Assembly (NCBI GenBank): GCA_030536145.1
Contig: JAUNQN010000005.1
Coordinates: forward strand, 29,143-93,142
DNA length: 64,000 bases
Direction: 5' to 3'
Source: Akkermansia sp.
GTDB lineage: Bacteria; Verrucomicrobiota; Verrucomicrobiia; Verrucomicrobiales; Akkermansiaceae
Positions 1 to 9,200 of the stretch are shown here, piece after piece. Position 1 is the first letter of the stretch. Each line of letters starts with the position of its first letter. The notes beneath the pieces are model-generated. The model was given only the letters and a program-made list of their open reading frames with translations. It did no database searches and was not told where the DNA came from. The translations under genes were made by a program, and so were the position numbers.

Positions 1-1973
1 TGGCAGCCCAAGCTGAAACCATATGGACCGCCGGTGTGATAGAAGGAGCCCCCTCCACCTATTACACAGCTTACAAGCACAACCCCTCCTACGGCTGGGA
101 CCACAACATGTGTTGGGCTGTATCGGCATCCAATGTCATAGCATGGTGGCAGGACCAGGTGACGCAGAGCGGTGCGTACATTCTGCCGGAGGACTGCCCG
201 ACGGGGCTGGGCGTGTGGGAGCAGGTACGCCTGCTGTGGCAGGACAATGCCGGCTATGCCGTACGCGTTATGCAGCACTGGCTTTCCGGTGACCGCAGCG
301 GTAGCAACGACAGCAAGTTCACGCAGGAGGGACTGGAGTTCAAGGGCTATTTCAACCACCTGCTCGGGGCGGACTACTCCTTCAACGGCGACCCGCGCCC
401 GGCCAACTGCATGACCGCCACAGTGTACGCCAATGCCAAGACGTCCAAGAACACCTATGATTCTGCTGTGCCCCAGATTATCGACCTCATCAGCAACGGC
501 TGGGGCCTGGTGCTGGGTACCACCAACCATGCCATGACCATGTACGCCATAGAGGTGGACGAACAGAACGAGATTACCCAGGTTTGGTATTCCGACAACA
601 ACTACCCCAGCTATGGTGACGGGTACTTGAAGACAGCATCCGTTCACAAGGGCGCAGAAAACCAGTTCGGCTACAACGGCATCATTGCCAATGCCATCGG
701 CTACGGCGGTGCCATTGAGAACGTGTACGCCATGCGCAGCACGGGCATGCAGTTTGACACGTATGAGGCCGTGGCAGGGGCAGACAACACGGCGGACGTA
801 TTCTCCCATTTCCTGAACCTGACCGTGGATGGGGCGAGCGATTACCGTTTGAAATATGACCTGCGCGAGGCCGGGGTGGACTGCCCCGTGGACACGCAGG
901 GCAATGAGGTGGGCAATATCCGCCTGTTGGACGGCAAGCTCTCCCTGGTGGCGGGCGTAGACAAGTACGATGGCGGCGGCGCGGCCCAGGGTACTATCTC
1001 CTTTGGAGAGAACGCCGCTGACGACGGCTCCCGCACGCTCTCCGTGCAGCACAGCGCCTGCATTGCAGGTGAAATCCGTATCAACACAGCGGATGGCAAC
1101 ACGCTGGAGGTAACGGAGGGGAATACCGCCAGCTTCGGCAGGCTTACGGGTACCGGCAACCTGGACAAGACCGGTGCCGGCACCGCAGAGGTAACGGAGC
1201 TGGTGTGCCTGCAAGGAACCATCAATGTGCATGCGGGGCAGTTCCTGCTGGGTACGGACGTGGTACTGGGTGCGGAGACGGTGCTCACAGTGGATTCCGG
1301 CGCACAGGTGGGACGTGCTGCGGGACAACCCGTGACCCTGACCCTGGACTCCGGCATCCACACCAATGACGGCACGATGACCCTGACCACCACGGTGAAT
1401 GCCAATGCCACCCTGAAAGGCAGCGGCACTTTCGGCGTGGTGACAGTGGATGGCGGCAAGCTGGTGGTGGGCAACTCCCCCGGCCACCAGGAGTACACCG
1501 GGGCGCTTACGCTGAACAGCGGCAGCATAGAGTTTGCCGTGGGCGGGGTGCAGGCGGCATCCACAGGCCAGGAGACAGGCTGGCAGTCCGGCACCTATTC
1601 CACCATCAACATGGGCGGCCATGACCTGGTGATTGGACCAGACGGAGAAATCCTGATTGCCGTGGGAGAGAAAGCCTTGACCTCCATGGGCGGAGCATTT
1701 GAGCTGGCCCTGGTGACAGGCTTGAACCGCACGTTCTCAGATGCGGAGCTGGCCAAGCTCGCGGAGCAGACCAGCTTTGTGCCGGCGGAAGCTGGTGCGG
1801 CTGAGACTTCCGGGATGGTCCTGACCACGCCGAAATTCTCCTACAAGATGTCCGGGAATACGCTGGTGCTCACGTCCGCATCCGCAGCGGGAGATACCGT
1901 GCCGGAACCCGCCACGGGCACCCTTTCCCTGCTGGCCCTGGCTTCCCTCTGCACCCGCCGCCGCAGAAAGTAA
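1..1973 (+). CDS. IdeS/Mac-like cysteine protease with beta-strand repeats and PEP-CTERM tail (5' partial)
   Basis: The reading frame is open to the window edge (frame beginning at base 3), and the first residues AAQAETIWTAGV look like the end of a signal peptide, so only the start is missing. A catalytic-type Cys lies in MCWAVSASNVIAWWQD (codon at 111), preceded by a Lys in YTAYKHN, and the His lies in NHAMTMYAIEV (codon at 528) followed by YSDNN. This spacing is that of the IdeS/Mac (peptidase C66) fold. The C-terminal half carries autotransporter-associated beta-strand repeats (GTGNLDKTG, GSGTFG, GNSPGHQ). It ends VPEPATG, a hydrophobic stretch and RRRRK, a PEP-CTERM exosortase signal. It is probably surface-anchored or processed at the envelope. 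It lies 23 bp upstream of a close paralogue and is probably cotranscribed. The substrate is unknown. Confidence 0.82.
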   Translation, partial: AAQAETIWTAGVIEGAPSTYYTAYKHNPSYGWDHNMCWAVSASNVIAWWQDQVTQSGAYILPEDCPTGLGVWEQVRLLWQDNAGYAVRVMQHWLSGDRSGSNDSKFTQEGLEFKGYFNHLLGADYSFNGDPRPANCMTATVYANAKTSKNTYDSAVPQIIDLISNGWGLVLGTTNHAMTMYAIEVDEQNEITQVWYSDNNYPSYGDGYLKTASVHKGAENQFGYNGIIANAIGYGGAIENVYAMRSTGMQFDTYEAVAGADNTADVFSHFLNLTVDGASDYRLKYDLREAGVDCPVDTQGNEVGNIRLLDGKLSLVAGVDKYDGGGAAQGTISFGENAADDGSRTLSVQHSACIAGEIRINTADGNTLEVTEGNTASFGRLTGTGNLDKTGAGTAEVTELVCLQGTINVHAGQFLLGTDVVLGAETVLTVDSGAQVGRAAGQPVTLTLDSGIHTNDGTMTLTTTVNANATLKGSGTFGVVTVDGGKLVVGNSPGHQEYTGALTLNSGSIEFAVGGVQAASTGQETGWQSGTYSTINMGGHDLVIGPDGEILIAVGEKALTSMGGAFELALVTGLNRTFSDAELAKLAEQTSFVPAEAGAAETSGMVLTTPKFSYKMSGNTLVLTSASAAGDTVPEPATGTLSLLALASLCTRRRRK

Positions 1974-1996
1974 CCCATTAAACCACAGCATATACC

Positions 1997-4141
1997 ATGA
2001 AGAAGACACTTACACTTGCCGCCGTACTGGCTGCACTGTACACAGCACCCGCCTACGCAGGGGAACACTGGGCAGATGGCGTGGAGTGGGACCGCGTAAG
2101 CCGCCTGGCCACCGGGGCATACACCTCCTACAAGCACAATTCCACCAGCGCGGCTGTGCCGGAGGGCGACACGCCGGACCACTTGCTGTGCTGGGCTGTC
2201 TCCGCTTCCAACCTCATTGCCTGGTGGCAGGACCGCGTGCGAGAAAACGGCGCGCTCATCCTGCCGGACGATGCCCCCCGCGGTTACGAGGTGTGGGAAA
2301 ACGTGCGCAAATACTGGTACAACCAGGGTGGCTGGGCGGTAGGTGCGGTCGAGCACTGGATGCACGGCAACACCATCAGCCCGGTATATCAGACACGCAC
2401 GCAGGAAGGCCTGGAGTTCGGCGGGTATTACAACCGCATCTCCGGTGCGGAATTCAACATTGGCAAGACTCACAGCACCGACCATTTCATGCCGGAAGGA
2501 GCCCTGGTGGACACCTTCCGCATTTCCGGGGTGGACAGCGAGCATGATTACGCTGCTGCCTCTGCATGGATTGCGGAGCAGTTCGACAACGGCTCCTGCG
2601 TAATGTATGCCACCTCCCAGCATGTCATGACGATGTATGGCGTGAATATCAACGAGAAGACGGGGCTGGCTGATACAATCTACTGGACGGACAATAACAA
2701 CACGGTGGACAAATATGCGCAAGACCGCCTGCTGGAGGGCGACGTGTATACCGGCAGTTCAGACACCAAGATGCGGGCCCAGGGCTGCGGGTACTATGAC
2801 ATCCTGTACCTGTACTCCATCCACTCCACAGGAATCCACTTCAACGACTATGACGTGCGTGTGGATGCGGAACGGAAAGACTGCGTGTTCTCCCACTACT
2901 GCAACCTGATTATCGGGGACGGGCAGGAGTTCGACCTGCAGTACGACCTGCGCCGGGTGGACGCCGGGAATCCGGACTGCCCGGTGCTTGGGGAAGTCAT
3001 CACGTACGAATCCGACGGAACTGTCACCGGCCGGCGCGCCGTGACCACGGGAGACGTGCAGCTCAACAGCGGCACGCTCAACCTTGTCAGATTCCAAGAC
3101 ACACGCAACACCGTGAACAATACGGAAGGCGGCAGCGTGGAGGGCACTATCTACTACCTTGGCACCCGGAATGACGGCCAGGAGCGCAAGGTCTCCGTGC
3201 AGTACTCCGGCAAGATTGCCGACACCATCAACATCACCACGGAAACCGGCAACACGCTGGAGGTGACGGATGGGCACATCGCCACCTTCGGCAAGCTCAC
3301 GGGCAGCGGCAACCTGGACAAGACCGGTACCGGCACCGCGGAGGTCACAGAGACAGTGAACCTGAAAGGTGTCATCAACGTGAGGGAAGGCCACTTTGCC
3401 TTCGGAGAAAGTGCCACCCTTGGCAGAGAAACCACGCTTAACATCCTCTCTGCCGGACAGGTGGCAGGCAAGGCGGACAGCGCTGTGACACTGACTCTGG
3501 ATTCCGGCGTACTCACCAACGACGGCGTAATGAACCTGACCACAACGGTGAACGCAGGAGCCACGCTGAAAGGCAGCGGCACCTTTGGCAAGGTGTTTGT
3601 TTCCGGCGGTGAGCTGGTGGTGGGCAATTCCCCCGGCCACCAGGAGTACACGGACAGCCTGACGCTTTCCAGCGGCAAGCTGGTGTTCTGCGCATCCGGG
3701 TTCTCGGAGGCCAGCGCGGGCAACAGCACGGGCTGGGATTCCGGGGCCTACTCCACCATCAACATGCGCAACCATGAACTCGTCATCGGCCCCGGGGGAG
3801 AAATCATCATCTCCGTGGGTGGCAACGCCCTGAACAGCCTGACCACTGGCTCCGGGGATATAGAGATGATCCTGGCCACCAATGCCCTGGTGGACGAAAC
3901 CGTGCTGCTCACCCTGGCAGGCCGCACCACGTTTGAGATTTCACAGGAGGAAGGAGCCATGGCTGCTCCTGCCGCCCCGCAGGGCGGCCTGGGGGTGGCC
4001 AACGTGCAGTACGCCCTGGAATCCGGCAACCTGGTGCTGCGCGCCACATACGGCGCGGGGGTGCCTGTGCCGGAACCCGCCACGGGCGCCCTTACCCTGC
4101 TGGCTCTGGCTGGGCTTGCAGCCCGTCGCCGCCGCAAGTAA
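1997..4141 (+). CDS. IdeS/Mac-like cysteine protease with beta-strand repeats and PEP-CTERM tail
   Basis: A 714-residue secreted protein. Residues 1-21 are a signal peptide (MKKTLTLAAVL, cleavage after AYA). The protease-like domain spans about 25-280: Cys65 in LLCWAVSASNLIAWWQD, His209 in SQHVMTMYGV, then YWTDNNN. Residues about 290-690 are beta-rich with autotransporter-associated repeats (GSGNLDKTGTGTAEVTE near 435, GSGTFGKV and VVGNSPGHQEY near 525). The C terminus is VPEPATG, a hydrophobic segment and RRRRK. It closely resembles the preceding gene and the gene at 59095. No Shine-Dalgarno sequence is seen before the ATG (CATATACC). A terminator follows at 4164. The fold assignment rests on motifs; antibody cleavage is not shown. 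Confidence 0.85.
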   Translation: MKKTLTLAAVLAALYTAPAYAGEHWADGVEWDRVSRLATGAYTSYKHNSTSAAVPEGDTPDHLLCWAVSASNLIAWWQDRVRENGALILPDDAPRGYEVWENVRKYWYNQGGWAVGAVEHWMHGNTISPVYQTRTQEGLEFGGYYNRISGAEFNIGKTHSTDHFMPEGALVDTFRISGVDSEHDYAAASAWIAEQFDNGSCVMYATSQHVMTMYGVNINEKTGLADTIYWTDNNNTVDKYAQDRLLEGDVYTGSSDTKMRAQGCGYYDILYLYSIHSTGIHFNDYDVRVDAERKDCVFSHYCNLIIGDGQEFDLQYDLRRVDAGNPDCPVLGEVITYESDGTVTGRRAVTTGDVQLNSGTLNLVRFQDTRNTVNNTEGGSVEGTIYYLGTRNDGQERKVSVQYSGKIADTINITTETGNTLEVTDGHIATFGKLTGSGNLDKTGTGTAEVTETVNLKGVINVREGHFAFGESATLGRETTLNILSAGQVAGKADSAVTLTLDSGVLTNDGVMNLTTTVNAGATLKGSGTFGKVFVSGGELVVGNSPGHQEYTDSLTLSSGKLVFCASGFSEASAGNSTGWDSGAYSTINMRNHELVIGPGGEIIISVGGNALNSLTTGSGDIEMILATNALVDETVLLTLAGRTTFEISQEEGAMAAPAAPQGGLGVANVQYALESGNLVLRATYGAGVPVPEPATGALTLLALAGLAARRRRK

Positions 4142-4163
4142 CCCTCCTTTCCATGTAACAGGC

Positions 4164-4198
4164 AAAGCCTCGTCCGTTCCAGCGGACGGGGCTTTTTT
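4164..4198 (+). terminator. Rho-independent terminator
   Basis: The stem GCCTCGTCCG pairs with CGGACGGGGC (one mismatch) around a TTCCAG loop and is followed by six T. It ends the two-gene protease operon. Confidence 0.85.
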
Positions 4199-4242
4199 GC
4201 CGCCCCGCCGCAAAATACGCCTGATGCATAACTGATTCACAC

Positions 4243-4272
4243 TTGACGCGGCGGGGCGCGGGGTGGTAGGAT
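4243..4272 (+). promoter_or_regulatory. Sigma70-type promoter for the ankyrin gene
   Basis: TTGACG, 18-bp spacer, TAGGAT. Only 7 nt separate the -10 from the ATG at 4280, so the mRNA should be leaderless. Confidence 0.7.
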
Positions 4273-4279
4273 AGAGCAC

Positions 4280-5518
4280 ATGATACGCACACTCCTCACC
4301 GCCCTTGTTTTGGGAAGCGCCCTGCTGTCCCCGGTATTTGCCGCTCAGCCTGCTGATGCGCTCAACGCGCACATAGCGGAGCTGAAAGGCCGCACATATG
4401 ATGATGCCGTGCTGCGCCTGTACCAGACCCGCCTGCTCACCATGCTGCCCCAGATACGGGATGGTGCGGACATCAACACCACCAAGGGGAACGACAGCGG
4501 CAGCACCGCCCTGCACTATGCCTGTGGCCTGGGGGATGCGGAGCTGGTCTCCACCCTGCTGGCCTGCGGGGCAGATGCCAAGAGGAAGACCAAGAAAGGG
4601 GCCACGGCAGAGGTGTGCGTGGGCTCCGACCCCGGCGGCAAAATCCGCAAGCTCCTGCAGAATCCCAAGACGGCCAAGCTGAAAAGCGGCGGTTCTGCGG
4701 CAGCCCCCGCCAAGGGCAGCCGGGCAGACGTGTTCAACTACCACATCAGCAGTCTGAAAGCCCGTACGTATGATGATGCCGTGCTGCGCCTGTACCAGAG
4801 CCGCCTGCTCACTATGCTCCCCCTGATACGGGATGGGGAGGTCATCGACACCACCAAGGGAAACGAGAACGGCAGCACCGCCCTGCACTATGCGTGCGGC
4901 CTGGGGGATGCGGAGCTGGTCTCCACCCTGCTGGCCTACGGGGCAGATGCCCAGAAGAAGACCAAGAAGGGAGCTACGGCAGAGGTGTGCGTGGGTTCCG
5001 ACCCCGGCGGCAAGATCCGCAAGCTGCTGCTGAACCCCAAGACAGCCAAGCCCGCCACCCCCGGCGCAGTGGCCGTGGCCCCGGCTCCCGCCACCCGGGA
5101 CACGGCGGCGCAGCCTGCGTTTACCAAGCCCAAGGCGGACAGCACCCCCGGCATGGCCCCGGCGGACATTACGGGCCGCACGGTGAAAATCATGCGCAGC
5201 ATGGAGATGATACGCGACAACGAGCAGCACCCCGACTGGGCCCCCAGCGAGGACACGGAAACCACCGTGCTGAAATTCAAGGCGGGCAACACCAGCCCGG
5301 CCCTGGAGGGTGCGGATGCCCCGCCCGCTGGGTACGGCAACGAGCTGCACTATGTGAAAACCGGGGCGGATACCGCCACCATCACCGCAAGCCTGTGGGA
5401 GAGCTCCACGGAATACACGCTCATCTTCACCTCTGCCAAGGGCGGCACCGTAACCAGCCACGGCAGCGGAGAAGGCTACACCTGGGAAACCAAGGACGCC
5501 ACCTTCTCCATACGCTGA
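4280..5518 (+). CDS. Secreted ankyrin-repeat protein with internal duplication
   Basis: A 412-residue protein with a signal peptide (MIRTLLTALVLGSALLSPVFA). Two nearly identical blocks of about 124 residues follow (roughly 25-145 and 149-265). Each has RTYDDAVLRLYQ then ankyrin-type STALHYACGLGDAELVSTLL and GADA, ending SDPGGKIRKLL. The DNA of the blocks is a direct repeat with a 372-bp period, so the duplication is fairly recent. The last 110 residues (about 300-412) form a separate beta-rich domain beginning GRTVKIMRSM and containing EYTLIFTSAKGGT, reminiscent of the lipoprotein at 13448. Ankyrin repeats bind proteins; the partner is unknown. The short -10 to ATG distance supports this start. 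Confidence 0.8.
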   Translation: MIRTLLTALVLGSALLSPVFAAQPADALNAHIAELKGRTYDDAVLRLYQTRLLTMLPQIRDGADINTTKGNDSGSTALHYACGLGDAELVSTLLACGADAKRKTKKGATAEVCVGSDPGGKIRKLLQNPKTAKLKSGGSAAAPAKGSRADVFNYHISSLKARTYDDAVLRLYQSRLLTMLPLIRDGEVIDTTKGNENGSTALHYACGLGDAELVSTLLAYGADAQKKTKKGATAEVCVGSDPGGKIRKLLLNPKTAKPATPGAVAVAPAPATRDTAAQPAFTKPKADSTPGMAPADITGRTVKIMRSMEMIRDNEQHPDWAPSEDTETTVLKFKAGNTSPALEGADAPPAGYGNELHYVKTGADTATITASLWESSTEYTLIFTSAKGGTVTSHGSGEGYTWETKDATFSIR

Positions 5519-5534
5519 TACTGCCAAAATAGGC

Positions 5535-5563
5535 TTGGCATGCCCTGCCCCCCGTGCTAGAAT
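5535..5563 (+). promoter_or_regulatory. Sigma70-type promoter
   Basis: TTGGCA, 17-bp spacer, TAGAAT, about 19 nt upstream of the ATG at 5583. It argues against the upstream in-frame ATG at 5535, which lies inside the -35. Confidence 0.65.
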
Positions 5564-5582
5564 CCCCGCAGTTCCACCGCTC

Positions 5583-6164
5583 ATGAAACTCCCTAATCCT
5601 CGCAAGATTCCGTATGTCCTTATCCTGGCCACCATCGGCCTGGGCTACGTCATTTTTACCACCACCTATGACAAGGAGGTACCGGATGCCATCGAGCTGA
5701 GCCGCCCGAAGGTGAAGGAAGGATCCGTGGATGCTGCGGGTATCAAGAAACCCACGCATTTCGGCATCGAGTTCAGCGGCAGCACCCGGTCCTCTGAACC
5801 GGGTGCCCTGCTGGAGAACGCCAGCGAGGAGGAACAGCAGAAAATACTGGAGAAGAACCGCGAGCGCATGCACCAGGCAGAGGTGAGCGCCACGGAGGCC
5901 GCCGCCAAGTATGTACCGCCGCCCACTGCCGCACCCCTGGAGGATGAGCGCGGCAGGTTGGCCAGGGAGCAGAAAAAGGCCCAGGCTAAAGAGGACACCC
6001 CGCAGGCAGAGGAGCGGGACGAGCCGGAAGTGATGCCTTTCCCCGCCCCGGCGGAACACAAATCCACGGAAACAGCCCCTGCAGAACAGGATTCCTTTAA
6101 CAAGACCGAAGGATTTGATACCAAGTGGCTGGAGAAGGGCAAGCCGCGCAAAAAAGCACGCTGA
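5583..6164 (+). CDS. Hypothetical membrane-anchored coiled-coil protein
   Basis: A 193-residue protein from the ATG at 5583 (MKLPNPRKIPYVLILATIG). One membrane segment at about 8-26 is followed by a charged soluble region. Residues about 80-140 (NASEEEQQKILEKNRERM onward) are likely helical or coiled-coil. A Glu/Pro/Ala-rich linker follows, and the end is very basic (GKPRKKAR). I do not recognise a family. With one N-terminal helix and no lipobox it should sit in the inner membrane with its soluble part outside. It has its own promoter and lies between the ankyrin gene and the giant autotransporter; no functional link is evident. Confidence 0.65.
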   Translation: MKLPNPRKIPYVLILATIGLGYVIFTTTYDKEVPDAIELSRPKVKEGSVDAAGIKKPTHFGIEFSGSTRSSEPGALLENASEEEQQKILEKNRERMHQAEVSATEAAAKYVPPPTAAPLEDERGRLAREQKKAQAKEDTPQAEERDEPEVMPFPAPAEHKSTETAPAEQDSFNKTEGFDTKWLEKGKPRKKAR

Positions 6165-6211
6165 GCCGCACCATCATGCCGCACAATCTCCGTCAAGCCC
6201 TCGTTTTGAGC

Positions 6212-6240
6212 TTGACGCAGCGGGGGCGGAATGTGATAAT
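6212..6240 (+). promoter_or_regulatory. Sigma70-type promoter for the giant autotransporter
   Basis: TTGACG, 17-bp spacer, GATAAT; predicted transcription start about 6247, leaving a leader of about 19 nt before the ATG at 6266. Confidence 0.75.
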
Positions 6241-6243
6241 GTA

Positions 6244-6262
6244 TGCAAGATATTGACTTGCA
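6244..6262 (+). promoter_or_regulatory. Inverted repeat TGCAAG-N7-CTTGCA over the start of transcription
   Basis: TGCAAG and CTTGCA flank ATATTGA immediately after the -10 box and end 3 nt before the autotransporter ATG. It could be an operator, or an mRNA stem limiting translation. No protein is assigned. Confidence 0.45.
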
Positions 6263-6265
6263 CAC

Positions 6266-9200
6266 ATGAAACTTTTTTCACCTTGCGTACAGAGGCTGCT
6301 TGCCCTCCTGGCTCCAGTCATTTGCCTTACAACGGCTAGTGCCGGGACCCTTCCCGTCACATATTCCAGCGATGCCTATGTGGTGGACGGCGTAAACCTG
6401 GACGACCTGCTGCAATCCGAGCGGTTCTATGACAACGGCAAAGGCTACTACTGGACATGGACGAGCGAACAGTCCTACAAGGGCGCATACGCCCTGTACC
6501 AGCAGACGGGCAATTTCAACTTCATGGGCGACCTGAAGTCGCGCATCCAGGGCACGAGCTTCAGCGTATCCGCCTTCTCCGAGCTGGGGAAAGACCGCAA
6601 CTCCTGCTGGTACAACGTGGCATCCAACGTGCTGCAGTACTGGGAGAGCTACTACGGCGTGTTCTACACCGGCAGCAAGCCGCTGGTGTACGGCCTGACG
6701 TATGACAAGGGCTACCTGCAGCAGCTGGAAGGCACGCAATCCCTGGACCTGAACCTGTACTTCTACGACAACTGGACCAAGTACGACAGCAAGGGCGCCG
6801 CCGTGGGCGGCAACGCCGGCATGGCCGTGAACTGGTACCTGAAGGAGAGCGTGAACGAGAACGCCGGAGTAGAGGGCTACTCCCAGCTCCTTACCACCGG
6901 GAACGGCGCTTTCTTCTCCAACTACTATGCCGGGGAAAAGGCATACAGCGAGCACATCTTCGGCAACCGGGGGCAGACAGAACTGGTGACCGCCACGGAA
7001 TTCCTGCGTACCGGCATGGGCTACAATGAGCAGATGGAGCTGGAGACATACGGCCAGGTGGCATACGTGGGCATCCACTGCAGCCTGGAGGAGGGGCACG
7101 CACTCACCTGCTATGGATTCACGCTGAATGACGAGGGGCTCCTGGATTCCATCCTGGTGACCAACTCCGACGACATCAAGTACACGATGTTCCAGCTCTA
7201 TGTACGGACCGGCGATGACGGCTACATGCACCTGTACGAGGATGCAGCCGGCACCAAGGCCTGGAATTTCCTGAACGAGAACTGGTATATCACGGATATC
7301 ACCACCATCAACACGCCGCAGACGCTCAAGGACCTGTACACGGAATACAGCACGGGGGCCCTGGAATGGACAGGTGTACTGACCACATGGGATGCCGCCA
7401 GCGTGGGCGGCACGGAGACGCTGCCCACCGCCGCCAGCGGCTGGCAGGTGCATGCCGTGGACCGGGATTACGCCAGTTTCTACCACAGCGGGCGCAAGGT
7501 CAGCTTTACGGATAGCAGCAAGACCACGGCAGTCAAGCTTGTGGGCGCCCTAGAGACGGAGGAGGTCCACTTCTCCAATTCCGAGAAAAACTACACCTTC
7601 AACGCCTCCTCCGGCAGCAGCCTGAAGACAGACTGGCTGCACAAGACCGGCAGCGGCACCGCCACGTTCAACAACACCGCCATCACGGCCGGCAAGGTGG
7701 AGGTCATCATGGGCACCCTGGCCCTGGCCGGAGGCAACCTGACCGCCGGCTCCGGCGAGGTGGGCATGAACGGCACGCTGGCTCTCAACGGCGGACGCTC
7801 CACCTTCACATCCGGCCTGGTGGTGGATAGCACCGGCACGCTGGCCATCGGTGCCAGCAGCACGCTTACGACCACCCTCACCCTGAAAAAGGATTCCGGC
7901 ATGGACTTCTTCCTGTCCAGCGGCAACAAGACGACCCAGCTGCTCACCCTGACCGGGGACCTGGTTATTGGAGAGGAGTGCCGTTTCACATTCAATGATG
8001 CCGACCTGCAGAACGGGCAGACCTATATTCTCATGACCGTGAGCGGCAGCGTGACCGGTGTGAACAACATCATATCCGCCTCCGGCAGCATCACCCTGAG
8101 CGGCAACAAGCTCCTGCTGAACTACACGGCCCCGCATGCGCTGACATGGCGCGGGGGAAGCAATGTGTGGGATGCCTCCCACTGGGATGGCCAGGGCAAC
8201 ACCTCCACGGACCGCACGGACGTGGTGTTTGCCGGCTCGGCGCAGGGCAGCGTGACCGTCACCATCACCGGTGAGGTGACCCCGCTGAACATCACCGTCA
8301 GCGGCGGCACATACACCTTCAACCGCGGCACGGACGGCAGTCTGGCCGGTTCCGGCCGCGTGACCGTGGAAAACGGGGCCAAGCTGTACGCCAATATCTC
8401 CCTGCAGAACCGTGATATCATCCTGCACAAGGGAGCCACCCTGGTGTACGCCCCCGGCGGGAAGGAGGACACCATCGACGGCATTACCCTGAACACGGGC
8501 AGCCACCTGGTACTGAGCGGCAGCACCACCTTCCATGTGATTGACCCGGCGGAAATCTGCGGTGATATCACGCTGCAAAACAATGCCTACGTGCATGTAA
8601 GCTCCTCCCTGTATACGGAGATGTACGGCATCCTGAAGGGTGATACGGGAACCACCCTGGCCTTCTCCAACAACTCCACCACGCAGGATGTCACCTATGT
8701 AGTCTCCGGCGAGCGTTCCGCTTTCTTGGGCAAGGTGGTCATCGGCAAGGACGGGGATTCCCACAGGACCATCCTCTCCTCCACCGCCGCCACGCACAAC
8801 ATCACCATCAACGAGACGGGCGAGCTCCGCCTCCACGGCACGGGTGCCATCACCGGCTCCATACAGGGCACGGGCATGCTCACGGTGGACAAGGCCGCCA
8901 CGTACAGCATAGACAAGTCCCAGGTGCTCGGCACCGGGGTGCAGCTCAACGTGGCCGGCACGGCCACCATCGGCACGGCATCTGCAGGTATCGACGCCGC
9001 CCTGCCCTCCGCCATCACGGTATCCGGCCACCTTACCGCCTACTATGATGCGGCCAAGGATACGGACAAGACCCTGGAGATGGGCAACCTTTCCCTGCAC
9101 GGCGGCACGTACACCTTCAGGCACACGGCCAAGTCCACCGCCAGCAACCTGTCCATCAACAACTTGGACGTATCCTCCGGCGGCACGCTGGAAATCACCC

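Noticed and set aside
3941..5635. Long open frame on the minus strand (564 codons)
   Set aside because: It is antisense to the ankyrin gene and PEP-CTERM gene, with low-complexity Gly/Ala/His composition typical of shadows of GC-rich genes, and no promoter.
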